Of a stretch of 64,000 nt of DNA, positions 1 to 7,633 are shown in pieces. The stretch spans positions 1-64,000 of the forward strand of contig NZ_JAKSYL010000294.1 of assembly GCF_022829515.1 (NCBI RefSeq). The letters run 5' to 3'. Origin of the DNA: Methylobacterium sp. J-048. Lineage in GTDB: Bacteria; Pseudomonadota; Alphaproteobacteria; Rhizobiales; Beijerinckiaceae. The notes beneath the pieces are model-generated. The model was not told where the DNA came from and made no database searches. It saw only the letters and a program-made list of their open reading frames with translations. Position numbers and translations under genes: made by a program. Position 1 is the stretch's first letter. Every line of letters starts with the position of its first letter.

Positions 1-93
1 CGGGTCACGCGGTGCGGTTTGGACGATGTCGGCGCGGTTGAACAGCGGTACACCGCGGCCTTGGACAAGGGCCGAGATCGAGTCGTGTCGTAA
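1..93 (+). CDS. Possible 3' end of an unknown gene cut by the window edge
   Basis: One frame is open from base 1 to a TAA at 91-93 and would give a 30-residue tail ending in a helical, charged stretch (LDDVGAVEQRYTAALDKG). It would end directly against the stop of the convergent toxin gene, with no gap between them. The fragment is too short to recognise a family or to prove coding. The opposite strand is also open here, so this is a weak call. Confidence 0.3.
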   Translation, partial: RVTRCGLDDVGAVEQRYTAALDKGRDRVVS

Positions 94-498
94 TCAGGAC
101 GCCGGATTGTAGGCAGGCACCAGATCGGTGTGGATGAAGTCGTTTCCTTTGAACAGAAGCGGCACGGCATGGACCTTGGCGACGGCGTAGGACAGACAAT
201 CGCCGAGGTTCAGTTTCGCCGGGTGGCCACGGCCTTTGCCATAGAGCCTGAAGGCATCAATGGCCGCCTGAGACATGACCCTGTCAAAAGCTGCAATTCT
301 GATCGCGCCATCGGCAATGAAGTCTTCGATGGCCTGACCCGCGTGACTGCGTAATCGGCTTTCAAGCACCATGTGTGTTTCGCACAGGGTCGGGGCGCCG
401 ATAAGAACCTCCTCCTGCGCGATGATGTGCCAAAAAATTTTTGCTTCGATCTCAGCCAGTAAGATCGCAACGATGGCGGAGGAATCGATCGCGATCAT
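94..498 (-). CDS. vapC: VapC-like PIN-domain ribonuclease toxin
   Basis: A 134-residue PIN-domain protein and probable toxin of a type II toxin-antitoxin pair; VapC toxins are metal-dependent RNases that cut tRNA or rRNA. The sequence shows the PIN acidic residues: an Asp in the first strand (MIAIDSSAIVAIL), a Glu in the middle (LCETHMVLE) and a C-terminal Asp cluster (NLGDCLSYA, then FKGNDF). The frame is open further upstream, but the start at 498 places the first strand at the N-terminus as in the family and lies 10 bases after the antitoxin stop, which suggests translational coupling. The RNA target cannot be read from sequence. Confidence 0.85.
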   Translation of the reverse strand: MIAIDSSAIVAILLAEIEAKIFWHIIAQEEVLIGAPTLCETHMVLESRLRSHAGQAIEDFIADGAIRIAAFDRVMSQAAIDAFRLYGKGRGHPAKLNLGDCLSYAVAKVHAVPLLFKGNDFIHTDLVPAYNPAS

Positions 499-508
499 CC
501 CGGGCTCG

Positions 509-817
509 TCAGATCGGAAGGCCATGCTCGTCGTAAAATTCGCTATGATCTGAGGTCGCGCCCGGCCGGCGATAGACGGCGTATTTCTCGCTGAGCGCAC
601 GGAGGCGTTCGTAACGGTCGCGTTGCTCCGAAGTCATCTCTTCAAGCGGCACCAAATCAACCGGATTGAGGACCGACTGCTTTTCCGGGGTGGCTCGAGC
701 CAGAGAGCCACGCAAGGCCTCGATGACAGCCGCGTCAACCGAAGTCCCGCGCCGCTCGGCGAGTTCGCGGGCGAGGACTAGGGCCTCGTCATTCTCCACG
801 ATCAGCGCTTCACTCAT
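509..817 (-). CDS. vapB: VapB-like antitoxin (Rv0623/PSK type)
   Basis: A 102-residue antitoxin, first gene of the pair. The N-terminal half (LARELAERRGTSVDAAVIEAL) resembles the DNA-binding region of Rv0623-type VapB proteins, and the C-terminus ends in YDEHGLPI, a tail typical of that family. It should bind and silence the toxin and repress the shared promoter in the roughly 60 bases before it. The ATG at 817 is preferred over in-frame TTG and GTG codons just upstream because the family motif begins there. The pair lies downstream of obgE, where I would have expected housekeeping genes such as proB. Confidence 0.8.
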   Translation of the reverse strand: MSEALIVENDEALVLARELAERRGTSVDAAVIEALRGSLARATPEKQSVLNPVDLVPLEEMTSEQRDRYERLRALSEKYAVYRRPGATSDHSEFYDEHGLPI

Positions 818-879
818 CGCTACCACCAAGTAAGCGGGCGAACTGGGAAAAGCTTATCAGAAGGTCTGCGCCCCGTCAC

Positions 880-1914
880 TCAGGGCTGCCAAGCCACGAC
901 CGGCCGGGCGTCCGCCTCAGCGGCCATGCTCGCGTCGATCTCGCTCCGGATCGCCCGGAGTGCCTCCGGGACGCCCTTGCGGCTCGCCGAGGACAGGACC
1001 AACGGCGCGCGACCGGCGGCGCGCTTCAGCTTGGCGACCTGGCTCTTGAGCGTCTCGGCATCCAGCGCGTCGGCCTTCGAAAGCGCCACGATCTCGGGCT
1101 TGTCGGCCAGTCCGTTGCCGTAGGCCTCGATCTCGCCGCGGACGAGCTTGTAGGTCTTGCCGGCATGCTCGGTGGTGCCGTCGACCAGGTGCAGCAGCAC
1201 CCGGCAGCGCTCGACATGGGCCAGGAACTTGTCGCCGAGCCCGACGCCCTCGTGGGCGCCCTCGATCAGGCCGGGAATGTCGGCGAGCACGAATTCGCGG
1301 TTGTCCGAGCGCACCACGCCCAGGCCCGGATGCAGGGTCGTGAACGGATAATCGGCGATCTTCGGCTTGGCCGCCGTCACGCTCGCCAGGAAGGTCGATT
1401 TGCCGGCGTTGGGCAGGCCGACCAAGCCGGCATCGGCGATCAGCTTGAGCCGCAGCCAGATCCACATCTCCTGGCCTTCCAGGCCCGGATTGGCGTGCTT
1501 CGGTGCGCGGTTGGTCGAGGTGGTGAAGTAGGCGTTGCCGAAGCCGCCATTGCCGCCCTTGGCCAGCCGGATCTTCTGGCCGACCTCGGTGAGGTCGGCG
1601 ACCAGCGTCTCGCCATCCTCGGCGAAGATCTGGGTGCCGGCGGGCACCTTCAGCACCACGTCGGCGCCGTTGGCGCCGTGGCAGTTCGAGCCCATGCCGT
1701 GCTCGCCCTTCTTGGCCTTGAAGTGCTGCTGGTAGCGGTAGTCGATCAGGGTGTTGAGGCCCTCGACGCACTCCACCCAGACGTCGCCGCCGCGGCCGCC
1801 ATCGCCGCCGTTCGGGCCGCCGAACTCGATGAACTTCTCGCGCCGGAACGCGACGCAGCCGGGACCGCCGTCGCCGGAGCGGACATAGACTTTGGCTTCA
1901 TCGAGGAATTTCAC
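880..1914 (-). CDS. obgE: GTPase ObgE/CgtA
   Basis: A 344-residue Obg GTPase acting in late assembly of the 50S ribosomal subunit and in the stress response. It has the glycine-rich Obg fold (about residues 1-158, starting KFLDEAKVYVRSGDGGPG), then the G domain with the P-loop GLPNAGKST, the switch DIPGLIEGA and the base-recognition region. The frame is open back to 2082, but the family start motif begins at a GTG at 1914, which I take as the start. It lacks the long C-terminal extension seen in some Obg proteins. It lies downstream of rplU, rpmA and a GNAT gene in the usual order. Confidence 0.95.
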   Translation of the reverse strand: MKFLDEAKVYVRSGDGGPGCVAFRREKFIEFGGPNGGDGGRGGDVWVECVEGLNTLIDYRYQQHFKAKKGEHGMGSNCHGANGADVVLKVPAGTQIFAEDGETLVADLTEVGQKIRLAKGGNGGFGNAYFTTSTNRAPKHANPGLEGQEMWIWLRLKLIADAGLVGLPNAGKSTFLASVTAAKPKIADYPFTTLHPGLGVVRSDNREFVLADIPGLIEGAHEGVGLGDKFLAHVERCRVLLHLVDGTTEHAGKTYKLVRGEIEAYGNGLADKPEIVALSKADALDAETLKSQVAKLKRAAGRAPLVLSSASRKGVPEALRAIRSEIDASMAAEADARPVVAWQP

Positions 1915-2035
1915 GGTGCATCTCGTCGCTGTTTGGCCTCGGCAACCCGGGAGTCGTCGAAGAATATAGGGGATGCGCCGGACTGTTCGACGCCGCGCCC
2001 GGCCCCTCCGTCCGGAGAGGCTGGAACGCCGTGCA

Positions 2036-2641
2036 TCAGGACGCCGCCGCGAGTTCCGCCGTTGGGTCGAATGCGCCCGCACGGTCCGCCCAGTCGCCCC
2101 GGTCCAGGCCGAACAGATCGACCTCGCGGTCGCCGCCGCGGGCCGGGCAGGGGCGTGGACCGCGCCCGGTCACCCGGAATCCGACCTTTTCCAGAACTCG
2201 CCGGGAGGCCGGGTTCGCCGGCAGCGCGGAGGCTTCGAGCCGGTCCCCGCCCGCATAGGCGAAATAGGCATGGACCAGGGCCCGCGCCGCCTCGCCCATC
2301 AGACCGTTGCCCCACCAGGGCTGGCCGAGCCAGTAGCCGAGATGCGGGGTCCCGCTGCCACGCGAGATCCCGACCAGGCCGATCAGGTTTGCCGGGGCCT
2401 GACGCTCGGCGAGCGCCAGCGTCAGGCCGGTTCCGGCGCTGTTGGCGCCACGCGTCTTGAGCAGGAACGCGTCGACGGCGTGCCGGTCGAGCGGGTGCGG
2501 GATCCGAGCGGTCATCTCGGCCACCGCCCGCTCGCCGGCGAGCTTGAGGATCGCGTCCTTGTCCTTCGCCGTCGGCCAACGCAGCCACAGCCGGCGCGTT
2601 TCGATCCGGAAGACGTCGTCGCGGGTGAGATCGGGGAACAT
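2036..2641 (-). CDS. GNAT-family N-acetyltransferase (RimJ/RimL-like)
   Basis: A 201-residue acetyltransferase of the GNAT fold. It begins with the strand typical of RimJ/RimL-like members (IETRRLWLRWPT) and has the acetyl-CoA region (GYWLGQPWWGNGLMGEAA) followed by NPASRRVLEKVGF, a common C-terminal motif in this group. These enzymes acetylate protein N-termini or small amines; the substrate here is unknown. The gene lies between rpmA and obgE on the same strand, a placement kept in related bacteria, but a hairpin separates it from rpmA, so it may have its own promoter. Confidence 0.85.
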   Translation of the reverse strand: MFPDLTRDDVFRIETRRLWLRWPTAKDKDAILKLAGERAVAEMTARIPHPLDRHAVDAFLLKTRGANSAGTGLTLALAERQAPANLIGLVGISRGSGTPHLGYWLGQPWWGNGLMGEAARALVHAYFAYAGGDRLEASALPANPASRRVLEKVGFRVTGRGPRPCPARGGDREVDLFGLDRGDWADRAGAFDPTAELAAAS

Positions 2642-2696
2642 CGTGCCCTCGCAGGGCGGCGCTCCCGGCTTCGGTGCACCGCCTCAAGACGACGAA

Positions 2697-2722
2697 GGGG
2701 AGGATGGTGCCCCATCCTCCCC
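2697..2722 (-). terminator. Hairpin after rpmA
   Basis: A perfect 11-bp inverted repeat (GGGGAGGATGG / CCATCCTCCCC) with a 4-base loop lies between the rpmA stop and the GNAT start. It has no strong T-run but is well placed to end the rplU-rpmA transcript. Confidence 0.6.
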
Positions 2723-2826
2723 GGTGTTCCGTCCGATCCGTCCCGTCAGGGGCTCGGCATCGACGTCTCCGGTCCGGTGTGGGACACCGGGCGGGACGCC
2801 AGCTTCGCCGTTCGGGCGCCCGCCTG

Positions 2827-3093
2827 TTATTCCGCGGCCAGGGCCAGCGGGGTTACGGCCACGAAGGCGCGCCCGCGGCGCGTCTCGAAGCGGACATGGC
2901 CCGGTACCAGCGCGAACAGCGTGTGGTCCTTGCCCATGCCGACATTGCTGCCGGGATGCCATTTGGTGCCGCGCTGGCGCACGATGATGTTGCCCGGAAT
3001 CACGGCTTCCGAGCCGAACTTCTTGACGCCGAGGCGCCGGCCTTCCGAATCGCGGCCGTTGCGGGACGAGCCGCCTGCTTTCTTGTGTGCCAT
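2827..3093 (-). CDS. rpmA: 50S ribosomal protein L27
   Basis: An 88-residue L27 whose N-terminus (MAHKKAGGSSRNGRDSEG) reaches into the peptidyl-transferase centre of the ribosome. It has the conserved block RRLGVKKFG and the GMGKDHTLFAL segment. The N-terminus starts directly with the mature form, without the cleavable leader found in some Firmicutes. It follows rplU by 64 bases and is surely co-transcribed with it. Confidence 0.97.
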   Translation of the reverse strand: MAHKKAGGSSRNGRDSEGRRLGVKKFGSEAVIPGNIIVRQRGTKWHPGSNVGMGKDHTLFALVPGHVRFETRRGRAFVAVTPLALAAE

Positions 3094-3157
3094 GGGATCT
3101 GCTCCGAATGCGTGTGGGTCGCGCGGATCGCGGGCCTCGCCTGGGGCCCGCGCTCGA

Positions 3158-3472
3158 TCACGCGGAGATGCCGGTGATGCGCACCACGGTGTGGTGCTGG
3201 CGGTGACCGCGCTTGCGGCGCGAGTTCTGGCGGCGGCGCTTCTTGAAGGCGATCACCTTCTTGTCGCGGCCGTGGCTCACGATCTCGCCCGTGACGCTGA
3301 TGCCCGACAGGGTCGGCGCGCCGACCTGGGTGGCGCCTGCACCATCGGCGAACAGGAGGACCTCACCGAAGGTCACGGTTTCACCGGCCTCGCCCGGCAG
3401 GGTGGCGATGGTGATGGTGTCGTTGGCGGCGACGCGGTACTGCTTGCCGCCCGTCTTGATGACTGCGAACAT
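3158..3472 (-). CDS. rplU: 50S ribosomal protein L21
   Basis: A 104-residue L21 that binds 23S rRNA. The N-terminus MFAVIKTGGKQYRV and the basic C-terminal block KKRRRQNSRRKRGHRQ are diagnostic. The frame is open back to 3637, but the family start is the ATG at 3472. It is the first gene of the rplU-rpmA operon. The leader before it contains a small GC hairpin near 3500, whose role is unknown. Confidence 0.97.
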   Translation of the reverse strand: MFAVIKTGGKQYRVAANDTITIATLPGEAGETVTFGEVLLFADGAGATQVGAPTLSGISVTGEIVSHGRDKKVIAFKKRRRQNSRRKRGHRQHHTVVRITGISA

Positions 3473-3649
3473 CGTTGCTCTCGTGTTCTCGAACGGCCTC
3501 CGGGGCGGCTGCCCCTGGACCGGCTTCTTGTTTGAAGTCATTGCACGGGCGGACCCGGACAACGCGAAACGCGCGGACCTCGTCGAGGAGGCCGCGCGCC
3601 ATGCCGGGTCAGTAGGGGCGGGGTGGCCCCGTGTCAATCCTGGACGGGA

Positions 3650-4033
3650 TCAGCGGATCGGCGCGCCGGTGGCAAGAATGCCCTTGGAGACGCTGCCCTG
3701 TGGGCCGAACGCGGCCAGCGCCTGTGCGCACCACGCCTCCCGCCCGTCGGCAGCGAGCTGTTGCCGGACCTGCGTGGCCCGGGTCCGCAGCTTCTCCTGC
3801 AGGGTCGCCTCCTGCGCTGCCGCGACCTTGGTGGCGAGCCGTAGGGTCGTGAGCTGCCCGGCCTTCACCTGGATGCCCGGGCAGGCCTGCTCGGCGATGA
3901 TCGTGGTCGCCGCCGCCTCGGCGTAGTTGTCGAGAGGAGAAGAGGGCACAACTGCCGGCGCGAACGGCGCGGGCGTCTGCGCGCAGGCGGGTCCGGCGAG
4001 CATCAGAATCCAGATTAGCCAAGCACCGCGCAA
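3650..4033 (-). CDS. Small secreted protein of unknown function
   Basis: A 127-residue protein with an N-terminal signal peptide (hydrophobic core WLIWILMLAG, cleavage after ACAQ). The mature part is rich in Ala, Gln and Thr, with two cysteines (EQACPGIQV and AWCAQAL) that could form a disulfide in the periplasm. No known domain was recognised. It stands alone between rplU and a YceI gene, on the same strand as both. Confidence 0.7.
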   Translation of the reverse strand: MRGAWLIWILMLAGPACAQTPAPFAPAVVPSSPLDNYAEAAATTIIAEQACPGIQVKAGQLTTLRLATKVAAAQEATLQEKLRTRATQVRQQLAADGREAWCAQALAAFGPQGSVSKGILATGAPIR

Positions 4034-4211
4034 TGTTCAGGCCTCCACCGGTGTGACCGGCGCGCCATCGACGACAGGCTTGGCCATTTTCGACGATCCT
4101 TCCGTCCTGAGAGCGCGTTCCCGGCTGCCTATACCGGCTCGTGATCTCGCGCCATCTCGGAGCGCGTTTGGTCGCGTGATCTCACCGAGCCGACGGCACT
4201 GAGCGCGCGGC

Positions 4212-4832
4212 TTAAGGCGCAGCCTTGAACTCGCCCTCGATGCGCAGGGACACCTCGTCGCCGAGCGCCGGCAGGTAGGCGTTGACGCCGAAATCCGACC
4301 GCTTCACCACGGCGCGCCCGTCGAATCCAACGGTGTAGCGCTGGTCCACCGGGTGGATGCCGGCCTGGTTGAAGGTGGCATCGATCGCCAGCGGCCGGGT
4401 GACACCGCGCAGGGTCAGGTCGCCGGTGATCCGCGCGGTGGTCGGGCTGGTCGGCTCCACCGCGGTGGCCGTGAAGGTGGCGCTGGGGAACTTGGTCGTG
4501 TCGAAGAAGTCCGGCCCGGCCAGATGCTCGTTCAGGCGCGCGCTGCCGGTGATGATTCCGGCGAGCGGCACGGTGACCTCCAGGCGGCTCTTGTCCGGCG
4601 CCTTCGGGTCGAGGTCGAGCTTGCCGGTCAGGCCGGTGAACTGGCCGTAATAAGTCGAGTAGCCGAGATGGCTGACCGACCACGTGACCTTGCCGTGATC
4701 CGGATCGAGGACATAGGCGCCCGGTCGGACCTGGGTCGGATCCTTGCTCGGCGCCGCAGCGGCCGGCTCGTCCGCCGCCCGGGCGTGGCCGACGCACAGC
4801 AGGCCGATCAGAGCGAGAATGGGCGCGCGCAT
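4212..4832 (-). CDS. YceI-family periplasmic lipocalin-like protein
   Basis: A 206-residue YceI protein, a beta-barrel fold that binds isoprenoid or amphiphilic lipids. A signal peptide ends at HARA-ADE, and the mature domain shows the family pattern YVLDPDHGKVTWSVSHLGYS, then LTGKLDLDP, FFDTTKFPSATFTAT and KRSDFGVNAYLPALGDEV. The frame continues upstream, but the ATG at 4832 gives the expected signal peptide. It is probably periplasmic; no partner cytochrome gene, as sometimes found beside yceI, is present. Confidence 0.9.
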   Translation of the reverse strand: MRAPILALIGLLCVGHARAADEPAAAAPSKDPTQVRPGAYVLDPDHGKVTWSVSHLGYSTYYGQFTGLTGKLDLDPKAPDKSRLEVTVPLAGIITGSARLNEHLAGPDFFDTTKFPSATFTATAVEPTSPTTARITGDLTLRGVTRPLAIDATFNQAGIHPVDQRYTVGFDGRAVVKRSDFGVNAYLPALGDEVSLRIEGEFKAAP

Positions 4833-4982
4833 GGTCGTTTCCCCACGTGTCCGGCGACCCTGATCAGGGTCGAGCCCGGCCGTCGCGGCCCCTGATTTCA
4901 CGAAGCGCTTCCACGCTCAAGCGCGTCTGGCGGAGGTGCCCGCGCTTCTATAGGCATCGCCCCGACAGCGGACGGGCACAGA

Positions 4983-5600
4983 ATGATCGGCAAGCTCAGG
5001 GGCGTGGTGGATTCGTTCGGCGAGGATTTCGTGATCCTCGACGTTTCCGGCGTCGGCTACATCGCGCATTGCTCGGCGCGCACGCTCCAGCGCCTGCCCA
5101 AGGTCGGCGAGGCTGCGGAGCTGTCGATCGAGACCTATGTCCGCGAAGACATGATCCGGCTCTACGGTTTCCGCTCGGATGCGGAGCGGGAGTGGTTCCG
5201 CCTGCTCCAAACCGTGCAGGGCGTCGGCGCGCGGGTCGCGCTGGCGATCCTGTCGGTGCTGGAACCCGACGCCCTGGCGAGCGCCATCGCCACCGGCGAC
5301 AAGGGCACGATCAGCCGGGCGCCAGGCGTCGGGCCGCGGCTGGCGGCCCGGCTGACCGCCGAACTGAAGGACAAGGCCCCCGCCTTCGCTCCGGTCGACC
5401 CGGCGCTGCTCGCGCTCGCTGGCGCTGTCGAGGAGGGGGCCGCGCCGCGTCCGGTGGCCGACGCGATCTCGGCGCTGGTGAATCTCGGCTACCCACAGGT
5501 GCAGGCCGCTTCCGCCATCGCGGCGGCGCTGAAGGGCGCCGAGGAGGGCGCCGAGGCCAAGGTGCTGATTCGGTTGGGCCTGCGCGAACTCGCGCGCTGA
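4983..5600 (+). CDS. ruvA: Holliday junction branch migration protein RuvA
   Basis: A 205-residue RuvA, which binds four-way DNA junctions as a tetramer and recruits the RuvB motor. The N-terminal OB-fold (MIGKLRGVVDSFGEDFVILD), the helix-hairpin-helix segments (VQGVGARVALAIL and APGVGPRLAARL) and the C-terminal RuvB-binding domain (ALVNLGYPQVQAASAIAAAL) are all present. Neither ruvC before it nor ruvB after it is found here, although these genes are often adjacent; the next gene is bfd, 243 bases on. Confidence 0.96.
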   Translation: MIGKLRGVVDSFGEDFVILDVSGVGYIAHCSARTLQRLPKVGEAAELSIETYVREDMIRLYGFRSDAEREWFRLLQTVQGVGARVALAILSVLEPDALASAIATGDKGTISRAPGVGPRLAARLTAELKDKAPAFAPVDPALLALAGAVEEGAAPRPVADAISALVNLGYPQVQAASAIAAALKGAEEGAEAKVLIRLGLRELAR

Positions 5601-5742
5601 GTCCGGGCATCCCGCGCCGACTTTCGATGCTCGGAAGCCCGCGCGCGACCGGACGTGAACGATTCGATCGAGTCCCTGTGATTTGCGCCGCCTTGACCAG
5701 GCGCCAACGAGCTGCCATCTCCCCGATGACCAGTAAGGCCTT

Positions 5743-5761
5743 GAAAAGTCTTCTACTTTTC
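5743..5761. promoter_or_regulatory. Inverted repeat upstream of bfd, candidate iron-responsive operator
   Basis: A perfect 7-bp inverted repeat, GAAAAGT / ACTTTTC with a 5-base spacer, lies about 80 bases before the bfd start in an AT-rich patch. Size and place fit a repressor site, perhaps for an Irr/Fur-type regulator, but it does not match a consensus closely. Confidence 0.4.
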
Positions 5762-5843
5762 AGTCGTTCTAATCTGGTGGGTCCGAAATGCCTCGCTCGA
5801 CATGGTCGGGCTGGGCCCGAGGAAGACGGGTTCTGCAGCGCGC

Positions 5844-6116
5844 ATGATCGTCTGTTCTTGCAACGTCCTGTCCGATGGCGCAGTGCGCAGCTGCCTGTCG
5901 CCCGGCCCGGGCTGTCCCCGCACCCCGGCGCAGGTTTACGCGTGCCTCGGCTGCAGCCCGAAATGCGGGCGCTGCGCGCGAACAATCCGTGAGATCATGC
6001 GCAACGCGCTGAGTGAAGCCGCGGGCGATCAAGGCAGCCATGAATGCTCCACGGCTTGCGCCAGCGCTTGCAGTTTGGTTTTATTCCAAACTGCGGAGGA
6101 CGGGATTTCGGCGTGA
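5844..6116 (+). CDS. bfd: Bacterioferritin-associated ferredoxin
   Basis: A 90-residue [2Fe-2S] protein that passes electrons to bacterioferritin to release stored iron. The four cluster cysteines have the Bfd pattern: C4 and C6 (MIVCSC), then C41 and C44 (PKCGRCARTIREIM). The start at 5844 is chosen because the motif begins there. It is longer than the usual roughly 65 residues: the tail after residue 55 is not conserved-looking, is Cys/Ser rich, and its DNA overlaps a strong inverted repeat just before bfr. The next gene, bfr, starts 45 bases on, a common pairing. Confidence 0.88.
   Translation: MIVCSCNVLSDGAVRSCLSPGPGCPRTPAQVYACLGCSPKCGRCARTIREIMRNALSEAAGDQGSHECSTACASACSLVLFQTAEDGISA
6070..6094. 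promoter_or_regulatory. 9-bp inverted repeat ahead of bfr, candidate Irr/ICE-like operator
   Basis: GCAGTTTGG / CCAAACTGC with a 7-base spacer, a perfect inverted repeat 68 bases before the bfr start and inside the last codons of bfd. The right half contains ATTCCAAAC, one base from the ATTCTAAAC half-site of the Irr iron control element. No T-run follows, so an operator is more likely than a terminator. Confidence 0.45.
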
Positions 6117-6161
6117 CGCCATGGCCCCCCCGCCAGAATAGCTGTTGGGAGTACGGGGGCC

Positions 6162-6659
6162 ATGAAGGGCGACACCAAGGTCATCGAGTACCTAAATCGC
6201 GGCCTGAAGAGCGAGCTGACTGCCGTTAGTCAGTACTGGCTGCATTTCCGGATGCTCAATGACTGGGGGTATATCGATCTCGCCAAGTTCTGGCGCAAGG
6301 AGTCGATCGAGGAGATGAATCACGCGGATCGGTTCGTGGACCGGATCCTGTTCCTCGACGGCTTCCCGAACCTGCAGGAGCTGGAGCCTCTGCGAATCGG
6401 CCAGAATGTGCAGGAGATCATCGAGTGCGATCTCGCCGCCGAGAACGGCGCGCGCAGCCTCTATCTCGAAGCCGCGCAGTACTGCGAGTCGATCAACGAG
6501 CGCGTGTCGAAGAATCTGTTCGAGCAGCTCGCCGAGGACGAGGAAGGCCATATCGACTTCCTCGAGACCCAGCTCGAGCTGATCAGGCAGGTCGGTCTGC
6601 CGCTCTACGCGCAGAAGCATATCGGCGGCCTCGAAGCGATCGCCCCCGAGAAGGACTGA
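6162..6659 (+). CDS. bfr: Bacterioferritin (haem-containing ferritin)
   Basis: A 165-residue bacterioferritin that oxidises ferrous iron and stores it in a 24-subunit shell. All ferroxidase ligands are at the canonical places: E18, E51, H54, E94, E127 and H130, with Y25 nearby. M52, the axial haem ligand between subunits, is also present, so this is a true Bfr and not a Dps or plain ferritin. The start has a G-rich ribosome-binding stretch (ACGGGGGCC) just upstream. It probably shares control with bfd. Confidence 0.97.
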   Translation: MKGDTKVIEYLNRGLKSELTAVSQYWLHFRMLNDWGYIDLAKFWRKESIEEMNHADRFVDRILFLDGFPNLQELEPLRIGQNVQEIIECDLAAENGARSLYLEAAQYCESINERVSKNLFEQLAEDEEGHIDFLETQLELIRQVGLPLYAQKHIGGLEAIAPEKD

Positions 6660-6808
6660 GCTTATAGCGGGCTTCCGCGTCGGGCTCCTTGAGAGACGAT
6701 GCGGGAGCCTGCAGGTGGCACGATCGCGAACCGACGGTCCGGCCCATTGATGGCGCGCCTGACATCGGCCAGGCTCGCCCGGGACGGAACGACAGAGGAT
6801 CAACGTGA

Positions 6809-7606
6809 ATGCGGCTCGTGGTGGTCGGCGCGGACGGGCGCATGGGGCGGATGCTGGTGCGGGCGGTGGCCGAGGCCGAGGGCTGCACCCTCACGGCGGC
6901 GATCGAGCGCGAGGGCTCGCCGGTCCTCGGGCAGGATGCCGGCGTGCTCGCCGGGCTCCCGCCCCTCGACGTCCCCATCACCGATGACCCGCTGAGGGCT
7001 TTCGCCACCGCCGACGGCGTCCTCGACTTCACCGCCCCCGCCGCCACCGTGCAATTAGCCGAGCTGGCTGCCCAGGCCCGCATCGTCCACGTGGTCGGGA
7101 CGACCGGCCTGTCCGACGACGACCTCGCCAAGTTGCAAGCCGCCGCCTACCACGCCCGTATCGTGCGCTCGGGCAACATGTCGCTCGGCATCAACCTGAT
7201 GGCGGAGCTGGTGCGCCGGGTCGCCAAAGCGCTGGGCGACGAGTTCGATATCGAGATCGCCGAGATGCACCATCGCATGAAGGTGGATGCGCCCTCCGGC
7301 ACCGCGCTGCTGCTCGGCGAGGCCGCCGCGGAGGGGCGCGGCGTCGACCTCAAGGACGTGCGGGTCTCGACCCGGGACGGGCATACCGGCGCGCGCCGGC
7401 CGGGCGATATCGGTTTCGCCACCCTGCGGGGCGGCTCCGTGGTCGGCGACCACAGCGTGATCTTCGCCGGAGCCGGCGAGTCCCTGACCATCAGCCACCA
7501 CGCCGCAGATCGGGGGCTGTTCGCCGTGGGAGCGGTGAAGGCCGCACTGTGGGCTCACCCGAAGCCGCCCGGGCTCTACTCCATGACGGACGTGCTCGGG
7601 CTCTAG
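6809..7606 (+). CDS. dapB: 4-hydroxy-tetrahydrodipicolinate reductase
   Basis: A 265-residue DapB, which reduces hydroxy-tetrahydrodipicolinate with NAD(P)H in the lysine and meso-diaminopimelate branch of the aspartate pathway. The N-terminal Rossmann motif (VVVGADGRMGRM) and the substrate and catalytic motif EMHHRMKVDAPSGTAL are clear. It shares the pathway with asd and lysC elsewhere in this window, though not the operon. gpmA follows after 27 bases on the same strand, likely co-transcribed. Confidence 0.96.
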   Translation: MRLVVVGADGRMGRMLVRAVAEAEGCTLTAAIEREGSPVLGQDAGVLAGLPPLDVPITDDPLRAFATADGVLDFTAPAATVQLAELAAQARIVHVVGTTGLSDDDLAKLQAAAYHARIVRSGNMSLGINLMAELVRRVAKALGDEFDIEIAEMHHRMKVDAPSGTALLLGEAAAEGRGVDLKDVRVSTRDGHTGARRPGDIGFATLRGGSVVGDHSVIFAGAGESLTISHHAADRGLFAVGAVKAALWAHPKPPGLYSMTDVLGL

Positions 7607-7633
7607 ACGAACAGCAAGGGATAAGATCCGCCG

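Noticed and set aside
1915..2082. A 56-residue N-terminal extension of ObgE
   Set aside because: The extension is Arg-rich and unlike the family, and overlaps the upstream GNAT gene; the GTG at 1914 matches the conserved start.
1165..2460. Long plus-strand frames opposite obgE and the GNAT gene, and similar antisense frames elsewhere
   Set aside because: They are GC-rich antisense shadows rich in Arg, Ala and Gly with no domain; the minus-strand genes match known families over their full length.
6070..6094. The bfd-bfr inverted repeat as a terminator of bfd
   Set aside because: No T-run follows on either strand, the repeat lies inside the bfd reading frame, and the arms are not GC-rich.
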